Shown here: positions 27,419 through 36,630 of the stretch, piece after piece
Numbering within the stretch: the stretch's first letter is position 1
Layout of the letters: each line of letters begins with the position of its first letter
Assembly (NCBI GenBank): GCA_024638385.1
Contig: JAHEKJ010000013.1
Location: 1-54,173 of the forward strand
Source: Gammaproteobacteria bacterium
GTDB taxonomy: Bacteria > Pseudomonadota > Gammaproteobacteria > GCA-001735895
DNA length: 54,173 nucleotides
Reading direction: 5' to 3'
Made by a program: the position numbers and the translations under genes
The notes under the pieces: generated by a model
The model's database searches: none
The model's input: the letters and a program-made list of their open reading frames with translations, nothing else
Told to the model about the DNA's origin: nothing

Positions 27419-28390
27419 TCAACCGCGGTGCGCCGCGACGCGCTCGGCCAATAGACACAGAATTTCGAACAGCATCGTGACCGCGACCAGCGCCGTGTTG
27501 CCCGACATGTCGAACGGCGGCGAAACCTCGACCACGTCGCCGCCGACCAGGTTCAAACCGCGCAGGCCGCGGATCATTTGCTGCGCGTCGTAGGTCGTCA
27601 GTCCGCCGATCTCCGGCGTGCCGGTGCCGGGCGCGTACACCGGGTCGAGCGCGTCGACGTCGAAGCTGACGTAGGTCGGGCCGTCGCCGACGACGCGGCG
27701 GGCCTCGGCAATCGTGCCCTCGATACCCAGATCGTGGTATTCCTCGATCTCGATCACGCGGATGCCCTGGTCGATACCCCATTGCTTGTCGGTATCGGTA
27801 TAGAGCGCGCCGCGGATGCCGATCTGCACCGTGCGCTTCGGGTCGAGCAAGCCTTCCTCGATCGCGCGCCGGAACGGCGTGCCGTGGGTATATTTCGATT
27901 CGCCGAAATAGCGGTCCCAGGTATCGGTGTGCGCATCGAAATGGACCATGCCGACGGGCCGCTCGCGGCACAGCGCGCGCATGATCGGCAGCGTCACGAG
28001 GTGGTCGCCGCCGGCCGACAGCGGAATGATCCCTTGCCCGACGACCCCGGCGAAAAACGCCTCGATGCGCGCGAGCGTGTCGTCGATATCGACCGGATTG
28101 ACGGGGGCATCGCCGAGATCGGCGCAATTGCACAGGTGAAACGGCTTGATCCCGGTCGCGTGGTGCACGTTGCGCGCCAGCGTCGACAGGTCGCGGATTT
28201 GCCGCGGACCGTGGCGCGCGCCGGCGCGGTTGGTCGTGCCGCCGTCCCACGGCACGCCGATCAGGCCGATGTCGACGTCGTCGGCGTCGGCCGGGCCGAC
28301 GTGCGGCAAGCGCATGAAGGTCGCGATGCCGGCAAAGCGCGGCAGCTCGTTGCCGGAGATCGGTTTGTAGGAATCGGGTTTGTTGCCCAT
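27419..28390 (-). CDS. Agmatinase/guanidinobutyrase-family ureohydrolase
   Basis: A 323-residue arginase-superfamily enzyme. The manganese-binding motifs are complete: GGDH (in PLSAGGDHLVTLP), DAHTD (MVHFDAHTDTWD) and DVD (YVSFDVDALDPVYAPGTGTPE). The N-terminal IGVPWDGGTTNRAGARHGPRQIR is typical of agmatinases and their guanidino-acid relatives, which release urea from guanidino compounds. The length fits. Substrate (agmatine, guanidinobutyrate, guanidinopropionate or guanidine) cannot be decided by eye. I chose ATG 28390, preceded by GGAGCAGC; the longer reading to 28468 adds residues without family resemblance. It is divergent from the hydrolase at 28535. Confidence 0.9.
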   Translation of the reverse strand: MGNKPDSYKPISGNELPRFAGIATFMRLPHVGPADADDVDIGLIGVPWDGGTTNRAGARHGPRQIRDLSTLARNVHHATGIKPFHLCNCADLGDAPVNPVDIDDTLARIEAFFAGVVGQGIIPLSAGGDHLVTLPIMRALCRERPVGMVHFDAHTDTWDRYFGESKYTHGTPFRRAIEEGLLDPKRTVQIGIRGALYTDTDKQWGIDQGIRVIEIEEYHDLGIEGTIAEARRVVGDGPTYVSFDVDALDPVYAPGTGTPEIGGLTTYDAQQMIRGLRGLNLVGGDVVEVSPPFDMSGNTALVAVTMLFEILCLLAERVAAHRG

Positions 28391-28534
28391 TGTGCTGCTC
28401 CGCGGCCCTCGTTGGGGCCCAAGTATAATTTCTTCGTTGCCGAATCGCGGCGTTTTTATTCTAATCACGGCGACAACCGATCCGCCGCCGGGCTATCCGG
28501 CGTATCCTACCGCATTCGTAACCGGAACCCGTCG

Positions 28535-29524
28535 ATGCCGATGACCGCGCAGAAGTCGTTTACCCCGCCGCTCTACCTGCGCAGCGCGCACCTGCAAACG
28601 ATCCTCAACAGCCAGGGTCCGCGGGGCTGGCGCGCGCGGCGCCTGCAGCGCGAATTGTCGACCGAGGTGCTGACGCTCGACGCTGCCGACGGCACGCGCC
28701 TGCTCGCCGATTACGACCGCGCGGCGGCGGACGACCGCGCGCTCGCGATCCTGCTGCATGGCTGGGAAGGTTGCAGCCGCTCGGCCTATATCGTCACGAC
28801 CGCGGCGCGCCTACTTGCCGCCGGTTACGACGTACTCCGCGTCAACCTGCGCGATCACGGCGATTCGCATTACTTGAATCGCGAGTTGTTCAACTCGACT
28901 CGTTCGCCCGAGGTCGCGAGCGCGATCGAGCGCTGGGTGGCCGGGCGGAGTTACCGGCAAATCTTCCTCGCCGGTTACTCGCTCGGCGCGAGCTTCGCGC
29001 TGCGCATCGCCGCCGACCGCGGTCGCGAAATCGGCCTCGACGCCGCGATCGGTATCTGTCCGCCGGTCGACCCGGCCAACGCCATGCGCGCATTGAATGA
29101 AGGTTTCTTCGCCTACGAGCGGTACTTCTTCAACCGCTGGCGCAATTCGCTCGAACGCAAGCTCGAGCACTTTCCCGATTACGACTACACCGAAGCGCTC
29201 GCGGCGGCGCGCTCGCTGGACGATCTCAACGCCTATTTCATTCCGCGCTATACCGAGTTTGATTCCGTCGACGAATACTTCGCCGCCTACGCGCTCGTCG
29301 GCGATCGCCTTGCCGGCCTCGAAGTTCCGGCCTATCTGATCGCCGCGCAGGACGACCCGATCCTGCCGGTGGCGGATCTCGACCACATCGACGCGGTCGA
29401 TAACCTCGCGATCGAGACTCACCCTCATGGCGGGCATTGCGGTTTTCTCGAAAATCTGGCCGCGCGCAGCTGGGTCGAGGAACGCCTGCTCGAGCTGATG
29501 GGCGCGGAGCCTACCAGAGCGTGA
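28535..29524 (+). CDS. YheT-family alpha/beta hydrolase
   Basis: A 329-residue alpha/beta-fold hydrolase of the YheT/EMB8 group. The N-terminal PPLYLRSAHLQTILNS is the group's hallmark. Catalytic elements: nucleophile Ser in GYSLGAS, acid in AAQDDPILP, and histidine in HPHGGHCGFLE; LLHGWEGCSRSAY supplies the oxyanion loop. Substrates are unknown for most members (esterase-like). I chose ATG 28535 because the protein then begins just before the hallmark; the reading to 27578 is antisense to the agmatinase-family gene. Its last 14 bp overlap the convergent TauE/SafE gene. Confidence 0.9.
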   Translation: MPMTAQKSFTPPLYLRSAHLQTILNSQGPRGWRARRLQRELSTEVLTLDAADGTRLLADYDRAAADDRALAILLHGWEGCSRSAYIVTTAARLLAAGYDVLRVNLRDHGDSHYLNRELFNSTRSPEVASAIERWVAGRSYRQIFLAGYSLGASFALRIAADRGREIGLDAAIGICPPVDPANAMRALNEGFFAYERYFFNRWRNSLERKLEHFPDYDYTEALAAARSLDDLNAYFIPRYTEFDSVDEYFAAYALVGDRLAGLEVPAYLIAAQDDPILPVADLDHIDAVDNLAIETHPHGGHCGFLENLAARSWVEERLLELMGAEPTRA

Positions 29525-30224
29525 TGGCGACCATGCGCAGCGCGAGCAGCGTCAGCAGCCACCTGAGCGCAAGCCGGTAACGATCCTCGGGAATTTTGTA
29601 GCGAATGTGCGTGCCGAGCCAGGCGCCGGCGATCACGCCCGCCGACATGCCGGCGATCAGCCGCCAGTAGTCGAAAAAGGCGAAGCCGAGCAGCGCGAAC
29701 ATCAGCATCTTGATGCCGTGGGTGATGCTCATCATCAACGCCGAATTGACCACCAGCGGGTCGCGCTCGAGTTGCCGCCGCATCAATGCCGCCTGGCCCA
29801 TCGGGCCGGTGGTCGCGACGACCATGCTGAGTGCGGTCTGCAGCAGCCCGATCGTGATGAACTCGATGCGTGACGGGATCTTGAATTCGAAACCCGGCCC
29901 CCAGACGCTAAAAAGAATGTAGGCCGCGATAAACAGCGGGATATAGTCGAGATCGATCTGGCGCAGAAACCCGGCCGCGACGACGCCGCCGGCGATCGCG
30001 CCGGCAATGAAGGCGAGCACGAAATCCCGGCGCAGGAAGCGCCAGCCGAAAAGCGCGCGGCTCGAATTGGATACCAGTTGCACAACCGCGTGCACCGGCA
30101 CGATCGCGGCCGCCGGGACCAGGCCCGGCATGGCCGCGACCAGGATCATGCCGCCGCCGACCCCGGTGATCGCGGTCAGCGTCGAGGTCGCCAGCGCGAT
30201 CGCGATCAATATCGCCTCGTTCAC
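29511..30224 (-). CDS. TauE/SafE (TSUP) family permease
   Basis: A 237-residue polytopic protein. The first repeat has LTAITGVGGGMILVAAMP, the classic TauE/SafE glycine motif, and VPVHAVVQLVSNSSRALFGW; the second half has TTGPMGQAALMRRQ. About seven or eight helices are visible. It is a distinct paralogue from the TSUP gene at 5592, with little resemblance outside the motif. It lies 125 bp downstream of the binding-protein-like gene and may be the last gene of the tcu-containing operon, exporting or importing an organic or sulfonated anion; that is inference. No terminator was found. Confidence 0.88.
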   Translation of the reverse strand: MNEAILIAIALATSTLTAITGVGGGMILVAAMPGLVPAAAIVPVHAVVQLVSNSSRALFGWRFLRRDFVLAFIAGAIAGGVVAAGFLRQIDLDYIPLFIAAYILFSVWGPGFEFKIPSRIEFITIGLLQTALSMVVATTGPMGQAALMRRQLERDPLVVNSALMMSITHGIKMLMFALLGFAFFDYWRLIAGMSAGVIAGAWLGTHIRYKIPEDRYRLALRWLLTLLALRMVAITLW

Positions 30225-30348
30225 GAAGCGTCGGCGGCGGCGGGGCCGATCGCGGATCCTCCGCGATCCGAACTGCCGCAGGTAGCGGCCGGTTGCCGTC
30301 CCCGAATCCGGCGATACGCGCGTGCCGGCGCCTGAGGCCGTGGCCGCG

Positions 30349-31080
30349 TCAATCCACGACCTTGAGTTTGCCGGCGACGCCGTGGCGCTCGATCAGCTCC
30401 CCGATCAGGCCCGTTTGCCTGGCGTCAGCGATGAAATCCCGCGTGAACGCATTCAATGCGCCGCATCCCGGCCGCGTCGCGATAGCCTGGCGGACCGTCG
30501 TATAATTGCCGGCGAGCACGCGCGAACCGGGCAGGTTGGCGGCATTCTCGAGCAAGGCCGGCTTGATGCCGGCGAGCGCGTCGAGGCCCTCGTCGACGAA
30601 TAGCTGCAAGGCACCGGGGAGGTCGCGAGCGCGATGCAACTCGGCGTGGCGCAACGCACGGCTCAGATAAAGGTCGTAGGCCGCGCGTTCGGATACCGCG
30701 ATGCGCACGCCGGGCCGGTCGACGTCGGTGATCGATTGCAATGGCGAGCCCGCCGGTACCAGGTAGGTCGCCTCGATTTCGACGTAGGCGTCGCAAAAAT
30801 CGATGACCTCGGCGCGTGCCGGGTCCTCGGCGATCAGGCCGATGTCCCATTCGCCACGCGCCGCGGCGTCGGCAACCTCGCCCGGGGTCGCATAGGTTCG
30901 GTAGCCGACTTCGACGCCGAGGCGCTCGGCCAGCGCCGCCGCCATACCGGGCGAGACCCCTTCGGGGCTGCCGTCGACCGAGGTTCCGGTCACGAGCAGG
31001 ATATTGCCGAGGTTGACGCCCGCGGTCAGAACGCCGGGCTGGATCAGGTCGCTGCGGGCTGCATCGACAGCTTGTTTCAT
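30349..31080 (-). CDS. Family-3 solute-binding-protein-like protein without signal peptide
   Basis: A 243-residue protein with the fold pattern of family-3 extracellular solute-binding proteins: AALAERLGVEVGYRTYATPGEVADAAARGEWDIGLIAEDPARAEVIDFCDAY, the conserved WDIGLI and region before VEIEATYLVPAGSPL, and later GVRIAVSERAAYDLYLSR. The N-terminus (MKQAVDAARSDLIQPGVL) is hydrophilic, with no signal peptide or lipobox, and no ABC permease or ATPase lies nearby. It starts 12 bp after the dehydrogenase gene. It may be a cytoplasmic ligand sensor or enzyme of this fold. A misassigned start is unlikely, as the gap upstream is only 12 bp. Confidence 0.85.
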   Translation of the reverse strand: MKQAVDAARSDLIQPGVLTAGVNLGNILLVTGTSVDGSPEGVSPGMAAALAERLGVEVGYRTYATPGEVADAAARGEWDIGLIAEDPARAEVIDFCDAYVEIEATYLVPAGSPLQSITDVDRPGVRIAVSERAAYDLYLSRALRHAELHRARDLPGALQLFVDEGLDALAGIKPALLENAANLPGSRVLAGNYTTVRQAIATRPGCGALNAFTRDFIADARQTGLIGELIERHGVAGKLKVVD

Positions 31081-31092
31081 CGGGATCTCCGT

Positions 31093-32184
31093 TTATGTCT
31101 GTGGCGGATCGACCGCCAGGCCGGCGATCACCGCGTCGGTAAAGTCGGCGCTGCCGGCGGTGCCGCCGATATCCGGGGTTCGCCGCGCGGGCTCGGCCAG
31201 TACCTGCCGCAACGCGGCTTCGATCGCCGAGGCCGCGCGCGCCAGGCCGTCATCGCCGCGCCGTTCGCCAAGCCAGCGCAGCAGCATCGCCGCCGAGCCG
31301 ATCAGCGACGCCGGGTTGGCGATTCCCTGGCCCGCGATATCCGGCGCCGAGCCGTGTTGCGCCTGCGCCATCGCGTGGTCGGCGCCGGAGTTCAGCGACG
31401 CGGCGAGACCGAGGCTGCCGGCCAGCTCCGAGGCGAGGTCGGACAGAATGTCGCCGTACATGTTGGTCGTGCAGATCACGTCGAATTCCGCCGGGTCGCG
31501 CACGAGGTGGGCGCACATCGCGTCGATGATGCGCTCGTCGTATTCGATCTCCGGGTGCGCCGCGGCGACCGCACGGGTGCATTCGAGAAACAGGCCGTCG
31601 CTGACGCGCAGCACGTTGGCCTTGTGCACCGCGGTCACCTTGCCGCGGCGCGCGGCCGCCAGCGCGAATGCGCGTTCGGTGATGCGCGTCGACGCATGGC
31701 GACTGATCTTGCGTACCGCCAGCGCGAGATCGGGGGTCGGCATGAACTCGCCGTTGCCGAGATGCATCGAACGGTCGGCGTAAAAGCCCTCGGTATTCTC
31801 GCGTACGACGACGAGATCGAACTCCTTGCCGCAGGGCGGATCGATACCGGGGAAGGTTCGCGCCGGGCGCAGGTTGGCGTAGAGGTCGAGGCGCTTTCGC
31901 AGCTCGCCCGACGGATTGAGGCCGCCGCGTTCGCGTGCCGGATAGTCGTTGTGCGAGACCGGTCCGAGCACGATGCCGTCGCATTCGCGCGCGGCGTCGA
32001 GCACCGCCTCGGGAAAAGTGCTGCCGCATTGCTCGAGCGCGGCTAAGCCGATCTCGAGCTCGCGAAATTCGAGCCCGAGATCGCAACGCGTTGCGACCGC
32101 CTCGAGCACCGCGCGCGTGGCTGCGCTGATCTCGGGGCCGATGCCGTCGCCCGGCAGCAGGGCGAGCGTGATCCCTGCCGTCAT
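31093..32184 (-). CDS. Isocitrate/isopropylmalate dehydrogenase-family enzyme
   Basis: A 363-residue NAD(P)-dependent beta-decarboxylating dehydrogenase. Visible motifs: LLPGDGIGPEI at the N-terminus, RKRLDLYANLRPAR (substrate arginines), VRENTEGFYADR, KANVLRVSDGLFLE (catalytic lysine region), TTNMYGDILSDLASEL (metal-binding aspartates) and HGSAPDIAGQGIANPASLIGSAAMLL. The RENTEGFY loop resembles isocitrate, homoisocitrate and tartrate dehydrogenases rather than LeuB (RELTGG), so a role in leucine synthesis is doubtful. In its operon it probably oxidises a 2-hydroxy tri- or dicarboxylate. It lies 40 bp downstream of the glutathione transferase gene. Confidence 0.9.
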   Translation of the reverse strand: MTAGITLALLPGDGIGPEISAATRAVLEAVATRCDLGLEFRELEIGLAALEQCGSTFPEAVLDAARECDGIVLGPVSHNDYPARERGGLNPSGELRKRLDLYANLRPARTFPGIDPPCGKEFDLVVVRENTEGFYADRSMHLGNGEFMPTPDLALAVRKISRHASTRITERAFALAAARRGKVTAVHKANVLRVSDGLFLECTRAVAAAHPEIEYDERIIDAMCAHLVRDPAEFDVICTTNMYGDILSDLASELAGSLGLAASLNSGADHAMAQAQHGSAPDIAGQGIANPASLIGSAAMLLRWLGERRGDDGLARAASAIEAALRQVLAEPARRTPDIGGTAGSADFTDAVIAGLAVDPPQT

Positions 32185-32224
32185 CGACGGTCCCCGCGGA
32201 TACGAACCGGCACGTATCGCGGCA

Positions 32225-32884
32225 TCAGCGCAACAGCGCTTGCGCGTAGGCGTTGCGGCTGGTCACGAGCTGGCGAAACAGGTCCGGCAACTCCGGCACG
32301 CGCGCCGTTTGCACCTCGGGCAGCGCGAGCAGGGTTTGCTGCCAGGCCTGGATCTTCGGCAGATTGGCCGCGATCGCGAGGCCGAACAGATCTGCGAACG
32401 TGTCGAGGCGAATGAACAGCGGCGCGTAGGCGGCATCGATCAGCGCAAACTTGTCGCCGTTGAAGTAAGGTCCGTCGCCGAGCGCCGCCTCGATCCGGGC
32501 GAGGTTGGCCTCGAGCTCGGCGACGATGCCGTCGTAGGATTCGCGGTCGGGCGCGACCATGAGCTGGAACGTCAGGCTCAGGCAACCGCCGCCGAATTCG
32601 ATCCAGCTCCGGTTGAGCGCGCGTTGCAGCGGATCGGCCGGATGCAGCTGGCCCGGCGTGATATCGTCGAGATACTCGTTGATCACGGCCGATTCGAAAA
32701 TAACCGTGTCGTCGTCGACCCGCAGCACCGGCACCTTGCCGAACGGGGATATTTGCCTGAACCAGTCGGGTGGGTCGTCGAGATCGACAAAGGTCATCCG
32801 GTGCTCGATGCCCTTGTGCTGCAGCGTGATGATCGAGCGCTGCACGAAGGGGCAGCGTTTGGTGCTGATGAGTTCGAGCTGCAT
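32225..32884 (-). CDS. Glutathione S-transferase family protein
   Basis: A 219-residue GST. The N-terminal thioredoxin fold (1-80) has KRCPFVQRSIITLQHKGIEH, with Cys at the catalytic position, FGKVPVLRVDD with the cis-proline, and FESAVINEYLDD with the glutathione-binding ES pair. The helical domain (90-219) has FNGDKFALIDAAYAPLF. The cysteine-type site is typical of omega- or beta-like enzymes that do reductive or isomerising chemistry. Within the tcu-containing operon it might act as a double-bond isomerase, as the maleylacetoacetate/maleylpyruvate isomerases do; that is inference. Confidence 0.92.
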   Translation of the reverse strand: MQLELISTKRCPFVQRSIITLQHKGIEHRMTFVDLDDPPDWFRQISPFGKVPVLRVDDDTVIFESAVINEYLDDITPGQLHPADPLQRALNRSWIEFGGGCLSLTFQLMVAPDRESYDGIVAELEANLARIEAALGDGPYFNGDKFALIDAAYAPLFIRLDTFADLFGLAIAANLPKIQAWQQTLLALPEVQTARVPELPDLFRQLVTSRNAYAQALLR

Positions 32885-33041
32885 CGTCGGCTCCGGAATA
32901 TCAGGTTAGCGCGCGGCCGTTGCGCCTTCGGCGGCCGAGCTTTCAGAATCCGCAAGATACCAGAGGCGAAAGGATAAATCACAACCTCGCGGCGATCGAT
33001 CTGCGCGGTGCCGGCAGGCGTCGAACCCGCGGTCCCGGCGG

Positions 33042-34130
33042 TTACCGCGGCGGCAAGCGCGCGTGTTGCCGGCGCTTTTCGCCGGCGTCGCGCGCGAGCG
33101 CGGCGAGCCGATAGAAGCCGTGCACCATCTTCGTATACGGCAACAGCAGGAAAAAGGCGAGCACGCTGCCGAGGTGCAGCGCCAGCAGCGCCGGCATTGC
33201 CGCCGTGTCGCCGAGCCAGTAGAGCGCGAGCCCCGATGCGCTGACGACGAACAACAGCAGGACGAAGCCCATCTCGCCGCTGCGCACTGACTTTGCGCCG
33301 AGCGCGGAATCGGCGCGCAGTTTCAGCGCCGCGAGCCCGGCGGTGCCGATACAAAGCAGGATGCCGCCGCTCGTGCCGAGCAGCTTCGGCGCCGACCACA
33401 ACGGGTAGGGCGCGGGCGAGTCGAGAAAGTAATGCATCACGGTCGCAACGCTGGTCGCGGCGAAGCACAGCAGGAAGCCGTACAGCGTCGCCTGGTGCAG
33501 GTAGCGCCGGAGATTGGAGTAACGGTCCGCATCCTCGAAATTGCAGCCTTCGCCGTGGCCGCCGGACAGGTCCTCGAGCCGCGCGGTCGAATGCAACGCG
33601 GCGCCCAGGTCTGCCATTCGAAACGGCTGGTCGTTGCCATTACGCCAGTAACGTCGGAGGCTCTCCGCGAGCAGCGCCAATGGCAGCACGAATGCGGGAA
33701 TGAACAGCGCGATCATCGCATCGTGCGACAGCACCGCGTAGAAATCGTCGCCCTGCCACGAGCCGAGCCGGTCGATCGCGAAGATCAGCAGCGCGAGCCC
33801 GACGATCGTCGCAATCGCGATCGCGACGCCGCTGCGGTGAAACGCGCGCGCGAGGCCGGCCGGAATGGCAAAGTGCTGCCAGCTTTGCTGGCGCACGTCG
33901 GCGAGAACCGCGGGGACGTTGAGCGCGAACTCGTGCGGCTCGGTGTACTGGCAGGCGTAATAGCAGCCGCGGCAGTTATGGCACAGGTTGGCGAGGTGCG
34001 CGATCGTCGCGTCGTCGAATACGCGCCGCCGATGCACCGCCGGAAACAGGCTGCAGTAACCCTCGCAGTAGCGGCAGGCGTTGCAGATCTCGAGCTGGCG
34101 CCGTGCCTCGGCGATGCAATCAGGTGACAT
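33042..34130 (-). CDS. tcuB: TcuB-type Fe-S/haem membrane electron carrier
   Basis: A 362-residue protein of the TcuB (CitB) family, which passes electrons from reduced TcuA to the quinone pool. The N-terminus has two 4Fe-4S motifs: C16, C19, C22, C26 (CNACRYCEGYC) and C50, C53, C56, C60 (CHNCRGCYYAC). About six helices follow, with histidines for haem (HQATLYGF, VMHYFLDS, LHLGSVLAF, MVHGFYRL). The start at 34130 overlaps the tcuA stop by 11 bp, so the two are translationally coupled. TcuB length in Salmonella is about 380, similar. Confidence 0.93.
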   Translation of the reverse strand: MSPDCIAEARRQLEICNACRYCEGYCSLFPAVHRRRVFDDATIAHLANLCHNCRGCYYACQYTEPHEFALNVPAVLADVRQQSWQHFAIPAGLARAFHRSGVAIAIATIVGLALLIFAIDRLGSWQGDDFYAVLSHDAMIALFIPAFVLPLALLAESLRRYWRNGNDQPFRMADLGAALHSTARLEDLSGGHGEGCNFEDADRYSNLRRYLHQATLYGFLLCFAATSVATVMHYFLDSPAPYPLWSAPKLLGTSGGILLCIGTAGLAALKLRADSALGAKSVRSGEMGFVLLLFVVSASGLALYWLGDTAAMPALLALHLGSVLAFFLLLPYTKMVHGFYRLAALARDAGEKRRQHARLPPR

Positions 34131-35505
34131 ATTGCCTTGCCTCGCGGCCGGCGATGCGGCCGAAAACGGTGCCGATGGTCATGCCGAAGCCGGCCAGATA
34201 TCCCTGGCCGAGAATCGACCCGGCCATGGTTTCGCCGGCCGCCCACAGGTTGCGAATCGGCCCGTTGGCGCCCTGTACACGCGCGTTGGCATCGACCTTG
34301 AAGCCGAGGTAGGTAAAGGTCACGCCGGGGCGCAGCGTGTAGCCGTAATACGGCGGCGTGTCGAGCGGCCGCGCCCAGTTGGATTTGGGCGGATCGAGGC
34401 CTTCGGTCGCAAGCCCGTCGAGTTCGACCGGCTTGAACTCGCCGCCGCGGCAGGCGGCGTTGAAGCGCGCGACGGTTTGCTCGAGCGCGGTCGCGGGCAG
34501 GCCCATTTGCTCGGCCATGCCGGCGATCGTGTCGCTTTCGAGCGGCGGGAAAACCGACGGCATGAACAGATCGAGCGCTTTCGAATCGATGATGACGAAA
34601 CCGACCTGCTCGGGCTGCGCCGCGACCAGCCGGCCCCAGATCGCGTAGCGCTTGGGCCAGACGTCCTCGCCCTCGTCGTAGAAACGCTCGGCGTTGATGT
34701 TGACGACGATCGAAAACGGCACGCAGTCGAGCCGCGTGACGATGCCGCCGTCGAATTTCGGCGCGCGACCGTCGATCGCGACCGCGTGGCACTGGGTCGG
34801 ATCGCCGACCGATTGCACGCCCTGCTCGAGCAGGTCGCGCAGCACGACGCCACGGTTGTACGGCGTGCCGCGGATCAGGAAATTCTTCGCCGCCGGGCCC
34901 CAGGCCCGCGCGAGCCAGTCGGTGTCGCCCTGGAAGCCGCCGGCGGCGACGATCACCGCCGGCGCGCTGATACTCCTGGCCTTGCCGTCGACGGTGTAAT
35001 CGACGCGGGTAATCTCGTCGCCTGCGAGCTCGAGGTGCGAGACCGGCGCGTCGTAGCGGACCTCGACGCCGAGGCGCTCGGCGACGCGGTAATAGGCGTT
35101 GACCAGCGCCTTGCCGCCACCGAGGAAAAACGCGTTGGTGCGCGACAGCGACAGCGAGCCGGAGATCGACGGCTGGAAGCGCACGCCGTGATCCTGCATC
35201 CACGCGAGGCAGCCCTCGGATTCGCGGATCGCGAGGCGCGCCAGGGCCTCGTCGGTGTTGCCGCCGGTGACCGCGAGCAAGTCGTCGAAATATTCCTGCT
35301 CGTCGTAGCTGCCGGTGAGCACCGAGCGTGGCTCCGGATGCAGGCAGCGGAAATTACGCGTGTGCCGCGAGTTGCCGCCGCGATAAGGCTTCGGCGCGGC
35401 TTCGAGTATGAGCACCCGCGCGCCGGCCTCGGCCGCGACGATCGCGGCGCACAGCGCGGCGTTGCCGCCGCCGACGATGACGATGTCGTAGCTGTCGCGT
35501 TTCAA
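34120..35505 (-). CDS. tcuA: FAD-dependent tricarballylate dehydrogenase TcuA
   Basis: A 461-residue flavoprotein of the fumarate reductase/succinate dehydrogenase-like FAD family. The dinucleotide fold is at the N-terminus (DIVIVGGGNAALCAAIVAAE), with EAAPKPYRGGNSRHTRNFR, a TcuA hallmark. NAFFLGGGKALVNAYY and, near the end, NLWAAGETMAGSILGQGYLAGFGMTIG complete the FAD site. TcuA oxidises tricarballylate to cis-aconitate and gives electrons to TcuB, its overlapping neighbour. The length agrees with Salmonella TcuA (about 467). The native substrate may be another tricarboxylate. It starts 25 bp after the hydroxyacid dehydrogenase gene. Confidence 0.92.
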   Translation of the reverse strand: MKRDSYDIVIVGGGNAALCAAIVAAEAGARVLILEAAPKPYRGGNSRHTRNFRCLHPEPRSVLTGSYDEQEYFDDLLAVTGGNTDEALARLAIRESEGCLAWMQDHGVRFQPSISGSLSLSRTNAFFLGGGKALVNAYYRVAERLGVEVRYDAPVSHLELAGDEITRVDYTVDGKARSISAPAVIVAAGGFQGDTDWLARAWGPAAKNFLIRGTPYNRGVVLRDLLEQGVQSVGDPTQCHAVAIDGRAPKFDGGIVTRLDCVPFSIVVNINAERFYDEGEDVWPKRYAIWGRLVAAQPEQVGFVIIDSKALDLFMPSVFPPLESDTIAGMAEQMGLPATALEQTVARFNAACRGGEFKPVELDGLATEGLDPPKSNWARPLDTPPYYGYTLRPGVTFTYLGFKVDANARVQGANGPIRNLWAAGETMAGSILGQGYLAGFGMTIGTVFGRIAGREARQYVT

Positions 35506-35530
35506 GATCGAATTCGGTCGGCCCGCGGGA

Positions 35531-36514
35531 TCATCCGGATTGCGTCTGCCAGACTTCCGGATTGATCATGTTGATCGGCTTGCCGGCGGCGTAGGCCGCG
35601 ATCTGATCGAAGATGTCGCTGAACTGGATTTCGAATTCGTCCTTGGTAACGAAACCGATGTGCGGCGTACAGACGACGTTTGGCATCTCGAGCAGCGGAT
35701 GCTTGCCGTCGGTGATCGGTTCTTCGTCGTAGACGTCGACCGCGGCCATGCCGGGGCGCCCAGCGGCGAGCGCCGCCTCGAGCGCGCCGGTTTCGATCAG
35801 GCCCGCGCGGCTGGTGTTGACGATCAGCGCATCGGGCTTCATCGATGCAAGGTCGGCGGCGGTGACGATGCCGCGGGTTTCCGGTTTCAGGCGGATGTGC
35901 AGCGAGACGACGTCGCAGGTGGCGAAGAATTCCTCGCGACTGGCGGCGCTGTCGAAACCGTCGTCGCGCGCGCGCTGCCGCGACGCGTCGCCGCCCCAGA
36001 CCAGCACGCGCAGTCCGAAGGCGCGGCCGTAGTTCGCGACCTCGGCGCCGATGCGGCCGTAGCTGTAGATGCCGAGGGTCTTGCCGCGCAGCGTCGAGCC
36101 GACGCCGATCTGCCAGCGGCCGGCCCTGAGCGCCGCCATTTGTTGCGGAATCTGCCGCATCGCCGCGAGGATAAGGCCGAAGCTCAGTTCGGCCGCGGCA
36201 TAGGACGGGGTATCCGAATGCATGTTCGAGCACAACAGGATGCCGTTGGCCGTGCAGGCGTCGACGTCGACGTGCGGGTAGACGCTGCGCTGGCTGATCA
36301 GCCTCAGTTTCGGCAGGCGTTCGAGCAAGTCGGCCTGGATGCGCGTGCGCTCGCGAAACAGTACCAGCGCCTCGGTATCGGCCAGACGTTCGGCCAGCGG
36401 TCCGGTTGCCTGCACGTGATCGTTCCAGATCGTCACGTCGTGCCCGTCGAGTTTGCCGAAGCAGGGCAGGTGGCGCAAGGTATCGAAGTAGTCGTCGAGA
36501 ATCGTGACCCTCAT
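35531..36514 (-). CDS. D-2-hydroxyacid dehydrogenase family protein
   Basis: A 327-residue NAD(P)-binding dehydrogenase of the D-isomer-specific family. [19 protein letters not shown] is the Rossmann loop; the first glycine of the normal GxGxxG is serine here. The catalytic set is present: arginine in [10 protein letters not shown], glutamate in VDVYDEEPI and histidine in [17 protein letters not shown] precedes ATG 36514. It is first in the minus-strand run hydroxyacid dehydrogenase-tcuA-tcuB-GST-dehydrogenase, and is divergent from the AbrB-family permease 116 bp away, so both transcripts may share regulation. Confidence 0.9.
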   Translation of the reverse strand: MRVTILDDYFDTLRHLPCFGKLDGHDVTIWNDHVQATGPLAERLADTEALVLFRERTRIQADLLERLPKLRLISQRSVYPHVDVDACTANGILLCSNMHSDTPSYAAAELSFGLILAAMRQIPQQMAALRAGRWQIGVGSTLRGKTLGIYSYGRIGAEVANYGRAFGLRVLVWGGDASRQRARDDGFDSAASREEFFATCDVVSLHIRLKPETRGIVTAADLASMKPDALIVNTSRAGLIETGALEAALAAGRPGMAAVDVYDEEPITDGKHPLLEMPNVVCTPHIGFVTKDEFEIQFSDIFDQIAAYAAGKPINMINPEVWQTQSG

Positions 36515-36630
36515 TGTGACTCCACAGTCTGCAGGCGAGCGAGGGCGGTTACTCTAGCAACAAACGATCGGATTATGAAAGGGCGTGGTCGCGAAATACG
36601 ATTATAATCGCCGGGCAAAAAGGGACGGGC

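Noticed and set aside
27258..28250. A 330-residue minus-strand reading beside the agmatinase-family gene
   Set aside because: It is a frame-shifted shadow of the agmatinase-family gene, extremely arginine-rich.
34081..35565. A 494-residue plus-strand reading antisense to tcuA
   Set aside because: tcuA carries complete FAD motifs; the antisense reading has none.
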